Assembly: GCA_025358195.1 (NCBI GenBank)
Contig: JANYKP010000208.1
Span: 1-12,607 of the forward strand
Reading direction: 5' to 3'
Source of the DNA: Cyclobacteriaceae bacterium
GTDB lineage: Bacteria; Bacteroidota; Bacteroidia; Cytophagales; Cyclobacteriaceae
Length of the DNA stretch: 12,607 bases
The notes beneath the pieces were generated by a model. It was not told where the DNA came from, searched no databases, and saw only the letters and a program-made list of their open reading frames with translations. Within the stretch, counting starts at the first letter, position 1, and every line of letters begins with the position of its first letter. Position numbers and translations under genes: made by a program. Below are positions 4,133 through 11,163 of this stretch, one piece after another.

Positions 4133-6790
4133 ATGAAGCCTGTACCACCCCGGTTTGCTGAACGTTTTCTGCTTCGCTGCCTGCGCGAAGATATCGCTGA
4201 AGAGGTAGTGGGTGACCTTACTGAGAAATTCGATTCCATGAGCAAGGAATCCCCCTTCAAGGCCAAAATCAATTACTGCTTTCAAGTAATTAACTACCTC
4301 CGGCCTTTTGCTATCCGGAAATCGAAATCTTCCTACACAAACCATTATGCCATGTTTCAAAACTATTTTAAAATCGCCTGGCGCAATTTGTCCAATCAAA
4401 AAATGTATTCTTCTATCAAGATCGGAGGATTCGCGCTCGGCATCGCCGCGTGTCTATTGATCGCCTTGTTTATCCGGGATGAACTCAGTTACGACCTGAA
4501 AATTCCGAACGGAGATCGGTTGTACCGTGTGGTTGGCGTGTCAAACAACAATGGCGAAATCAGGAAGGATGTTTGGTTTCAGCCACCCTTTGCGAACGCA
4601 TTGAAAGAAGATTATTCCGAAGTTGAATCGGCTGGCCGTATCAATCCAGTCGAACTCTTTGGGGCGGGGGGCAATGAAATCAGACGAGCCGACCAGGACC
4701 AGAATACATTCGAAGAAGGGTTCATCTATGCAGACCAGGAATGGTTCGACATGATCGGGATACCCATGGTCTATGGCAATCGGGCTCGTGCACTCGCTGT
4801 ACCAAATTCGATTGTAATCTCGAAACGCATGTCGGACAAATATTTTCCCAATGAAAATCCCATAGGTAAGATATTGATCACAAATAATAATGAGGACAGA
4901 CCGTTTACCATTGGAGGAGTAATAGAAGATATTCCCGCCACGTCTCACATTCATTTCGATTTCCTGATGACGATGACCGGGAGAGAGTTCTGGCCAGGAG
5001 AGCAGACATCCTGGGGTTCAAGCAATTATCATACGTATATTTTGCTGCGTCCGGGGATCGATCCGATAGAGCTTGAAAAGAAAATGACGAAGGGAGTTAT
5101 AGAAAAGTACATTTTGCCGGATCTCCTCAAAGACGGGTTGGTCAACGCGCGCGAAGTGTTGAAGGGTGCGCGCTTGGAATTTCAACCTGTCCGTGACATT
5201 CATCTCCGGTCAGAAGGAATTCATGACCGGCTTACACACGGCGACATAAGATTTGTCTGGTTATTTGGTGCGGTGGCAGGATTCATCCTGATCATTGCCT
5301 GCATCAACTTTATCAATCTCTCCACGGCAAGGTCAGCGAACCGTGCAAAAGAAGTAGGCCTTCGCAAGGTAGTTGGGTCGTTTCGCAGCAACCTGATCAA
5401 CCAGTTTTTGACCGAATCGGTTTTGTTCAGCCTCCTTTCGTTTGTGTTAGGGATACTTTTGGCTTGGCTGTTATTGCCCTACTTTAATTTTCTCGCTGCC
5501 AAATCAATGATTTTTCCGTGGAAAGAATGGTGGCTTGTGCCACTGATGATCTCTGCCGCCATCAGTATAGGATGCATCGCTGGCCTCTACCCTGCTCTTT
5601 ACCTGTCAGGCTTCAAACCAATTCAAGTGCTGAAAGGAAGTGTCAGCGCCGGGAGTAAAAGTTCTACGCTTCGCAGTGGCTTGGTGGTCTTTCAATTTAC
5701 CACATCCATCGTACTAATTATAAGCACGTTTATCATCGATCGACAGATGGGATACATTCTCAACAAGAAAGTTGGTTTCGAAAAAGACCAGGTGATGCTT
5801 CTCCAAGGGGTCAATACCTTGGGAGAAAAAATTATTCCCTTCAAAGAAGAGTTGGTGCGCCTGCCCGGCGTAGAAAGCGCCAGCATCAGCGACTACTTGC
5901 CGGTGACGGGTTCCAAACGAAACGGAAATCCATTTTGGCAGGAAGGCAAAACAAAAACCGAAAAAGCTGTTGGTGGCCAGTTCTGGCGAGTTGACCACGA
6001 TTATGTGAAAACCATGGGCATGAAGATTGTTGATGGAAGAGATTTTTCTATTGAAATACGTAGCGACTCACAAGCATGCATCATTAATCAAACCCTTGCC
6101 CGCAAACTTGGATTGAAAAATCCAATTGGAGAGCGGATTACCAACGGGTCGAGTGGCTCTCGCATAATGGAGGTCATTGGCGTCGTGGAGGATTTTCATT
6201 TTGAATCCATGAAAGAAAACATTGGTGGGGTGTGCCTGGCCATTGGACGAAGTCCAAGTGTCCTGTCTGTAAAAGTCAGTACTACGGATATGCCCCAACT
6301 CGTCACGTCCGTGTCGGCCCTTTGGAAAGATTTTTCTCCCAATCAACCGATCCGGTACACATTCCTTGACGATCGTTTTGCCATGATGTATGCCGATGTT
6401 CAGCGAATGGGTCGTATTTTCACAAGCTTCGCGGTATTGGCCATCATTGTTGCATGCCTGGGTTTGTTTGCATTGTCTGCATTCATGGTAGAACAGCGCA
6501 ATAAAGAAATCAGTATACGGCTAGTGCTGGGTGCATCCGTCAAGAGTATATTCAATTTACTTACATTAAATTTTGTCCTACTGGTGCTGGTGTCGTTACT
6601 CATTGCTATGCCCATTTCATGGTATATGATGCAGACCTGGCTGGAAGATTTTGTTTACCGAATCGAGATCACGTGGGATGTGTTCGTGCTGGCAGGCCTG
6701 ATGGCGGTCTTCATTGCCATCCTTACCATCAGCTATCAATCGATACGAGCAGCGCTGACAAATCCAGCGACCGGGTTACGATCGGAGTGA
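4133..6790 (+). CDS. FtsX/MacB-type ABC permease with permease prefix domain
   Basis: An 885-aa membrane protein starting at the ATG 4 nt after the PadR stop. A longer reading from 4034 would overlap PadR by 95 nt and adds non-conserved sequence. Order: a cytoplasmic prefix (about 1-60, PPRFAERFLLRCL...EEVVGDLTEKF), TM1 (about 95-115), a large periplasmic MacB-core-like domain, TM2-TM4 (about 374-396, 430-452, 466-489), TM5 (about 516-535), a second periplasmic domain, then TM6-TM8 (about 763-785, 809-830, 849-869). The FtsX motifs ANRAKEVGLRKVVGS and EQRNKEISIRLVLGAS follow TM2 and TM6, which shows an internal duplication. It has no ATP-binding domain and no ATPase gene lies nearby, so it must borrow one or work differently. 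Related proteins act in envelope or antimicrobial-peptide/macrolide-type export. The substrate is unknown. Confidence 0.9.
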   Translation: MKPVPPRFAERFLLRCLREDIAEEVVGDLTEKFDSMSKESPFKAKINYCFQVINYLRPFAIRKSKSSYTNHYAMFQNYFKIAWRNLSNQKMYSSIKIGGFALGIAACLLIALFIRDELSYDLKIPNGDRLYRVVGVSNNNGEIRKDVWFQPPFANALKEDYSEVESAGRINPVELFGAGGNEIRRADQDQNTFEEGFIYADQEWFDMIGIPMVYGNRARALAVPNSIVISKRMSDKYFPNENPIGKILITNNNEDRPFTIGGVIEDIPATSHIHFDFLMTMTGREFWPGEQTSWGSSNYHTYILLRPGIDPIELEKKMTKGVIEKYILPDLLKDGLVNAREVLKGARLEFQPVRDIHLRSEGIHDRLTHGDIRFVWLFGAVAGFILIIACINFINLSTARSANRAKEVGLRKVVGSFRSNLINQFLTESVLFSLLSFVLGILLAWLLLPYFNFLAAKSMIFPWKEWWLVPLMISAAISIGCIAGLYPALYLSGFKPIQVLKGSVSAGSKSSTLRSGLVVFQFTTSIVLIISTFIIDRQMGYILNKKVGFEKDQVMLLQGVNTLGEKIIPFKEELVRLPGVESASISDYLPVTGSKRNGNPFWQEGKTKTEKAVGGQFWRVDHDYVKTMGMKIVDGRDFSIEIRSDSQACIINQTLARKLGLKNPIGERITNGSSGSRIMEVIGVVEDFHFESMKENIGGVCLAIGRSPSVLSVKVSTTDMPQLVTSVSALWKDFSPNQPIRYTFLDDRFAMMYADVQRMGRIFTSFAVLAIIVACLGLFALSAFMVEQRNKEISIRLVLGASVKSIFNLLTLNFVLLVLVSLLIAMPISWYMMQTWLEDFVYRIEITWDVFVLAGLMAVFIAILTISYQSIRAALTNPATGLRSE

Positions 6791-6912
6791 ACGAATTATA
6801 GTCTATTTATTAAAAATGCCTTACTAAAGCCCATTTGTTATCTCAGCTTTATTGGACGGGAACGGCGTGAGGGTACAAAGGAAATCTTTGAACCCGACTT
6901 AGAAGTAGGATT

Positions 6913-6944
6913 AATCATGAATCAAAAGTAAAGCATTCATGATT
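6913..6944. repeat. 10-bp perfect inverted repeat AATCATGAAT / ATTCATGATT
   Basis: AATCATGAAT (6913-6922) and ATTCATGATT (6935-6944) are perfect reverse complements with a 12-nt spacer. It starts 122 nt after the permease stop. On the + strand the right arm is followed by TTAG only, so it is a poor rho-independent terminator, but it is the first stem after the permease. A protein-binding dyad is equally possible. Confidence 0.45.
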
Positions 6945-7104
6945 TTAGTATTGGACCACAGGCAAAAAGCTCTTTATCAAAAATGCTAAGTTCAATCTGA
7001 GGGAATCTTTAGTTTTCTATAGGATCCTTTAGATAAATTCTTCTTATACGAAACTTTTAAAAAAAAACACAGACGTCAACCTTTATTACGAGCCAAACAG
7101 CACA

Positions 7105-7131
7105 TCTGTACTATTTTTACTGATTCTGTAC
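7105..7131. promoter_or_regulatory. Direct repeat TCTGTAC at 20-bp spacing
   Basis: TCTGTAC occurs at 7105-7111 and 7125-7131, exactly 20 bp apart, or about two helical turns. This puts both copies on the same DNA face, as is usual for tandem binding by dimeric regulators. It lies 158 bp before the kinase start. No regulator can be named. Confidence 0.3.
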
Positions 7132-7173
7132 AATTAATGCTTACTAACATTACTAATTTGATGCAATTGGGGT

Positions 7174-7204
7174 TTGTGGGCTTATAAAGGATTATCACCC
7201 ACAA
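7174..7204 (+). promoter_or_regulatory. Compound stem-loop in the probable leader of the kinase operon
   Basis: TTGTGGG (7174-7180) pairs with CCCACAA (7198-7204). Inside, ATAA (7184-7187) pairs with TTAT (7192-7195) around an AGGA loop, after a small 3/2 internal loop. It ends 84 nt before the kinase ATG and is followed by a possible 7-bp long-range pairing, TTGATGG (7211-7217) with CCATCAA (7260-7266). It could be a leader structure, or a terminator-like stem without T-run. Confidence 0.4.
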
Positions 7205-7288
7205 GGGCTATTGATGGAGTTGAGAAGAAATTTCAACCAGCGGAAATCTCAGCAGGTTACCATCAAAAAAGAGGATTGATCCATCGAC

Positions 7289-9034
7289 ATGAAAGTACAT
7301 CTTGAAAAACGCGTTCTCGCAGGATTTTTCATAACCATAATTGTTTTGGTGGTACTGGGTGTATTTTCATTTAACAGTACCCAGCGACTCATTAATACAG
7401 CACGACTATTATCACATGCCACGAGAGTGATCAGTAGCAGTGATCAAATCATGAAACTTTCGGTGGACATTGAAACCGGACAACGGGGGTTCACCATAAC
7501 AGGCGATACAACCTTTCTGGAGCCGTTTCTTGACGCTTCTAAAGTCATGTTCAAACATTTGGGCATCCTGGATTCGCTTACTGTCAATGATTCACTTCAA
7601 AACGCAAAGGTGAATGAGCTCCGGGGCCTCATCGTCAAACACGCGACGTGGACCAAACATGTAATTCAACTACGCAACGAAGGATTCGAAAAAGCGCGCG
7701 ATCTAGTAACGAAGGGTGAAGGCAAAAGAGCAATGGATGCCATCCGGTCGTTGGTTAAAAATATACAGGAGGAAGAACGAGCCGTGTTCAGAAAGGGCAA
7801 TACCATTTCAAGCCAACATCTGCAACAATTTCAATATTCATTTATCGGCTTGGCCATTGCGATTACCGTCATTATTGGATACCTGTTTTACTACATTAAT
7901 GACAATTTAAAAGTTAGAAACCAAGCAGATATAAAACTAAAAAAAGTCGCTGATGAGACGCGCGATTTATACGACAACGCGCCGTGCGGTTACTTTTCAG
8001 TTGATGCAAGTATTTTCCTGACCAACATCAATCAAACGCTGCTCACCTGGCTTGGGTATACCCGTGAAGAAGCTATTGGCAAAATGAAATACGAAGATTT
8101 GTTGTCGTTGGAAAGTAAGGCGGCATTTCTCGCTTCATTCGAAGAAGACTTTGAAAAGTACAAGCAGCAAGGATACGTCAGCGACCTGGAATTTGAGTTC
8201 AGACGGAAAGACGGAACCATGTTTCCAGTTATTGTCAATTCGGCTGCTGTGTTCAACACGAAAGGGGAATTTGTAAAAAGTCGTTCAACAGTATCGGATA
8301 ATACTGAAAGAAAGAAAGGCGAAATCAGAATAAAGCAACTCAATCAGGAGCTGGATGCGTTCACCTATTCTGTATCACACGACCTGCGCGCGCCTCTTCG
8401 CTCTGTGACGGGTTATGCACAAATACTAAAAGAAGATTTTGGCCACATCCTTGACCCGGAAGGACACAGACTCATTCACATTATTATGGCCAACGCAAAA
8501 CGCATGGGTCAATTGGTGGATGACTTGCTGGATTTTTCACGAATGGGCAGGAAAGAAATGATGCGCACGAATGTCAATATGAATGAACTGGTACAGGATA
8601 TTTTACAAGAGCTTACTGCCCTGGAAAATGGAAGAAAACTGAACATACGGGTTATGCCCTTGGCCCCCTCAAAAGGTGATTTAAGCATGTTGCGCCAGGT
8701 CTGGACCAATCTCATCTCCAATGCGTTGAAATATTCAAGCAAAAAAGAAGTAACCGAAATTGAAATTGGCTCTGGATGGAGGGATACCCCCCTGCAGGAC
8801 GGCCAGAAGGAGATCTGTTACCATATCAGTGACAACGGTGCAGGTTTTGATATGCAGTATGCACCTAAACTTTTTGGCGTGTTTCAGCGACTTCATAAAA
8901 TGAATGAATTTGAAGGAACTGGTGTTGGGTTAGCATTGGTCAAACGGATCATTCAGCGGCATGGAGGCACGGTTTGGGCAGAAGGAAAAATAAATGAAGG
9001 CGCTAAATTTTATTACACCCTACCTCAAAATTAA
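7289..9034 (+). CDS. Membrane sensor histidine kinase (CHASE3-PAS-HisKA-HATPase)
   Basis: A 581-aa kinase and first gene of a phosphorelay operon. TM1 spans about 10-28. The extracytoplasmic CHASE3 domain (about 35-180) carries its signature DIETGQRGFTITGD (60-73), and TM2 spans about 183-202. A PAS domain follows (about 222-338: YDNAPCGYFSVDA, NQTLLTWLGYTREEAIG, FRRKDGTMFPVIVNSAAV). Then comes HisKA with phospho-acceptor H364 in SHDLRAPL, and a HATPase domain with N box N478, G1 DNGAGF (515-520) and G2 GTGVG (543-547). It autophosphorylates and passes phosphate to a receiver, most likely the product of the gene 7 nt downstream. The residue four after the histidine is Ala where classical kinases have the phosphatase Thr/Asn. 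The signal sensed is unknown. The ATG has only a distant GAGG (7271-7274), as is common in this phylum. Confidence 0.93.
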   Translation: MKVHLEKRVLAGFFITIIVLVVLGVFSFNSTQRLINTARLLSHATRVISSSDQIMKLSVDIETGQRGFTITGDTTFLEPFLDASKVMFKHLGILDSLTVNDSLQNAKVNELRGLIVKHATWTKHVIQLRNEGFEKARDLVTKGEGKRAMDAIRSLVKNIQEEERAVFRKGNTISSQHLQQFQYSFIGLAIAITVIIGYLFYYINDNLKVRNQADIKLKKVADETRDLYDNAPCGYFSVDASIFLTNINQTLLTWLGYTREEAIGKMKYEDLLSLESKAAFLASFEEDFEKYKQQGYVSDLEFEFRRKDGTMFPVIVNSAAVFNTKGEFVKSRSTVSDNTERKKGEIRIKQLNQELDAFTYSVSHDLRAPLRSVTGYAQILKEDFGHILDPEGHRLIHIIMANAKRMGQLVDDLLDFSRMGRKEMMRTNVNMNELVQDILQELTALENGRKLNIRVMPLAPSKGDLSMLRQVWTNLISNALKYSSKKEVTEIEIGSGWRDTPLQDGQKEICYHISDNGAGFDMQYAPKLFGVFQRLHKMNEFEGTGVGLALVKRIIQRHGGTVWAEGKINEGAKFYYTLPQN

Positions 9035-9041
9035 CCAGAAT

Positions 9042-9464
9042 ATGAACAATGCAGTTGAAATTTTACTTGTAGAAGACAATCCTGATGATGCGAACCTGGC
9101 CATCCGGGCTTTGAAAAAAAGCAACCTGGCCAACCATCTGCTGCACCTGGAAGACGGTGAAGAGGCGCTTGCTTACATTTTTGATGACAAGAACGTCATG
9201 CCCCGTCTCATTCTGCTCGATCTTAAAATGCCGAAGATCGATGGCATAGAGGTGTTGCGCAGACTTAAGTCGGACGATAAAAAAAAGGTGATCCCGGTAG
9301 TGATGCTCACCTCATCAAAGGAGGAAAGTGACATTGTTGAAACATATAAGCTTGGCGTAAATGCCTACATCGTTAAGCCTGTTGACTTTAATCAGTTTGT
9401 AAAAGCAGTCACGGAATTAGGTCTTTTTTGGCTGGTATTGAACCAGCCACCTGTTGAACGATAA
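9042..9464 (+). CDS. Single-domain response regulator (Rcp1-like receiver)
   Basis: A 140-aa receiver domain with no output domain. The start chosen is ATG 9042 (MNNAVEILLVEDNPDDANL), 7 nt after the kinase stop; an upstream ATG at 8994 would read into the kinase gene and adds nothing conserved. Acid pocket E11/D12, phospho-acceptor D60 in LILLDLKMPKIDG, T90 in VVMLTSSKEESD and K112 in YIVKPVDF are all present, so it should be active. The long helix 1-loop insert (LEDGEEALAYIFDDKNVMPRLI) resembles Rcp1/phytochrome-partner regulators. It probably shuttles phosphate from the upstream CHASE3 kinase, perhaps to the downstream REC-kinase or to the other receiver (inference). Confidence 0.93.
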   Translation: MNNAVEILLVEDNPDDANLAIRALKKSNLANHLLHLEDGEEALAYIFDDKNVMPRLILLDLKMPKIDGIEVLRRLKSDDKKKVIPVVMLTSSKEESDIVETYKLGVNAYIVKPVDFNQFVKAVTELGLFWLVLNQPPVER

Positions 9465-9477
9465 ATTATTTAACCGT

Positions 9478-10599
9478 ATGGAAAAGGAGCTGAAGATCTT
9501 GATGTTGGAAGACGTGGAGGATGATGCCGGATTGATCGAGCGGGCCTTACGAAAAAGTGCCCTTCACTTTATTACAAAACGGGTTGATACGCGTGACGAG
9601 TTTGTGGACGCCATTGATTCGTTCCAGCCGGATGTTGTGCTGTCGGATCATGCTATGCCACAATTTAATTCCAGTGAAGCATTAAAAATTTTTAAGGAAA
9701 AGTTGGTGATGGCCCCCTTTATACTAGTAACGGGAGCGGTATCTGAAGAATTTGCCGTGAACTGTCTGCACCAAGGTGCAGATGATTACATCCTAAAATC
9801 AAACCTGGCCCGACTTCCATCGGCTATTTCCAACGCACTCAACAAAAAGCAGGCTGAAAAGGAACGCGCGAGTGCCACCCAGGAGCTACGTGTTCAAAAT
9901 GAAGAATTAAAGAAACTCAATCAGGAACTGGACCGTTTTGTCTATAGCACGTCCCATAACCTAAGGGCTCCGCTACTCTCAGTACTTGGGCTTGTTCGCC
10001 TTTGCCGCAAGGAGATGGAAAATGGCATGGATGAAAGTCTTCTGGAATATTTTGACATGATGGAAAAAAGCATAACTAAATTGGATAACACCTTACAGCA
10101 AATCATCGATTACTCAAAGAACGCACGACTGGAAGAAGAACTGGATGAGATCAACTTCGAAGATCTGTTGAAAGGAACCTTTGACTATATGAAATTTATT
10201 AACGGAGCGACAAAAATAGAACAATCAATTAAGGTTCATGACGGCCCCTCCTTTTATTGCGGAAAAATGCGCATGGGCTTTTTAATGCAGAATCTTATTT
10301 CAAATTCCATCAAATACTATGATGCTTCCAAGGAGAAATCCTTTGTTAACGTAGAGGTATTCAAAAACACCGACGAAGTAAAAATAGTAGTTGAAGACAA
10401 TGGTATTGGCATTTCAAAAAAGTACCAGGATCACATATTTGATATGTTTTATCGTGCTACAGAGCGCAGCGACGGCTCCGGCCTGGGTTTGTTCATTGTG
10501 AAAGAAACAATCGATATCATGGGAGGAAGTATCCAATTGAATTCGGAAAAAGACAAAGGCACATCGATAACGCTCACAATTCCAAACGCGCGAAGATGA
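9478..10599 (+). CDS. Cytoplasmic REC-histidine kinase (receiver fused to HisKA-HATPase)
   Basis: A 373-aa protein from ATG 9478, 13 nt after the receiver gene's stop. A TTG at 9454 would add 8 residues and overlap that gene by 11 nt; it is possible but less likely. The N-terminal receiver (about 5-120) has E11/D12, phospho-acceptor D57 in VVLSDHAMP, T85 and K107. A coiled-coil linker (about 122-152, KKQAEKERASATQELRVQNE) leads to HisKA with H160 in STSHNLRAPL, then HATPase with N276, G1 DNGIG (307-311) and G2 GSGLG (333-337). No membrane segment is present. The residue after H160 is Asn instead of the usual Glu/Asp, which may slow autophosphorylation, and H+4 is Ala. It is probably a relay or integrating kinase gated by phosphorylation of its own receiver. 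Confidence 0.9.
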   Translation: MEKELKILMLEDVEDDAGLIERALRKSALHFITKRVDTRDEFVDAIDSFQPDVVLSDHAMPQFNSSEALKIFKEKLVMAPFILVTGAVSEEFAVNCLHQGADDYILKSNLARLPSAISNALNKKQAEKERASATQELRVQNEELKKLNQELDRFVYSTSHNLRAPLLSVLGLVRLCRKEMENGMDESLLEYFDMMEKSITKLDNTLQQIIDYSKNARLEEELDEINFEDLLKGTFDYMKFINGATKIEQSIKVHDGPSFYCGKMRMGFLMQNLISNSIKYYDASKEKSFVNVEVFKNTDEVKIVVEDNGIGISKKYQDHIFDMFYRATERSDGSGLGLFIVKETIDIMGGSIQLNSEKDKGTSITLTIPNARR

Positions 10600-10988
10600 C
10601 CAAGAAAAGTGTGTTGTTGGTAGATGATGACCAGGTCTTTAATCTTCTCAACCAAAAGACACTCCAACTCCTTGACCTGGCCGATGAGATTCATACCGCC
10701 CGCAATGGAAAGGAGGCGCTTGACTTGATTAACGATTATTACCGGGGTGCCAGAACCATCCCTGAAGTAATCCTGCTTGATCTCAATATGCCTATTATGG
10801 ACGGCTTCGGTTTCATTGAGGCCTTTCAAAAACTAGAGGTGCCAAATAAAGAAAGGGTGCTCATCATCATTGTCACTTCTTCACGGGATCCTAAGGACCT
10901 GAAAAGGGCGAAAGATTTGGGAATCACGGTTTATCTTTCAAAGCCACTTACGGAACAAGATCTGCGAGTCGCTTTGAATTTCAATTAA
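10596..10988 (+). CDS. Single-domain response regulator
   Basis: A 130-aa stand-alone receiver. The ATG overlaps the stop of the REC-kinase by 4 nt (ATGA), so it is coupled to it and is its likely partner. Conserved residues are D10/D11 (VLLVDDDQVFN), phospho-acceptor D62 in VILLDLNMPIMDG, T94 in IIIVTSSRDPKD and K116 in VYLSKPLTEQD. It is clearly different in sequence from the first receiver of the operon. It has no DNA-binding, GGDEF/EAL or methylesterase domain, so its target must be another protein, such as a distant histidine phosphotransferase, a kinase or a motility component. It is the last gene of the operon; a palindromic repeat follows after about 40 nt. Confidence 0.92.
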   Translation: MTKKSVLLVDDDQVFNLLNQKTLQLLDLADEIHTARNGKEALDLINDYYRGARTIPEVILLDLNMPIMDGFGFIEAFQKLEVPNKERVLIIIVTSSRDPKDLKRAKDLGITVYLSKPLTEQDLRVALNFN

Positions 10989-11026
10989 AACTGCTGCGAT
11001 CACTTCTTTAACAAAAATTTCCGATA

Positions 11027-11064
11027 CCCAAATTGCCACGGCCTTAAGGCCGCGGCAATTTGGG
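11027..11064. repeat. REP-like 38-nt hairpin built on CGGCCTTAAGGCCG
   Basis: Outer stem CCCAAATTGCC (11027-11037) pairs perfectly with GGCAATTTGGG (11054-11064). After one A-C mismatch, the inner palindrome CGGCCTTAAGGCCG (11039-11052) closes the hairpin with a TTAA turn. There is no downstream T-run. With the second small hairpin 11 nt later it forms a composite resembling the REP-type palindromes scattered between genes in many Bacteroidota. It may also stabilise the 3' end of the phosphorelay mRNA. Copy number in the genome cannot be judged here. Confidence 0.7.
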
Positions 11065-11075
11065 ATAATGTCAAA

Positions 11076-11087
11076 GGGCTTTAGCCC
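11076..11087. repeat. Small hairpin GGGC-TTTA-GCCC, second half of the REP-like element
   Basis: GGGC (11076-11079) and GCCC (11084-11087) pair around TTTA. The GGGCTTTAGCCC core belongs to the same style of intergenic palindrome as the larger hairpin just upstream and is followed by GAATTGAAGTCGG. Taken together they look like one composite repeat unit. Confidence 0.5.
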
Positions 11088-11163
11088 AAAGAATTGAAGT
11101 CGGTTGGATCGCGAATATGAGTTTCTCTGAAAAAAGTTACCTTCGTGTTCACCTTAAAAAGCT

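Larger units (their letters stand above)
6791..7288. other. 498-bp intergenic region without a gene
   Basis: No credible reading frame is seen on either strand. The region is more AT-rich than its neighbours. From left to right it holds a 10-bp inverted repeat (6913-6944), the direct repeat TCTGTAC twice at a 20-bp period (7105-7131), and a compound stem-loop (7174-7204) plus a 7-bp long-range pairing (7211-7217 with 7260-7266) in the probable leader of the downstream kinase operon. It must contain the promoter of that operon, but no full TTG/TAnnTTTG pair stood out. An unannotated small RNA cannot be excluded. Confidence 0.6.

Noticed and set aside
8994..9041. Upstream ATG extending the first receiver by 16 residues
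   Set aside because: The extra residues lie inside the kinase coding end and are not part of a receiver domain; ATG 9042 gives the usual N-terminus.
9454..9477. TTG start for the REC-kinase
   Set aside because: It overlaps the preceding receiver gene and adds eight residues outside the receiver domain; ATG 9478 is preferred, though the TTG cannot be fully excluded.
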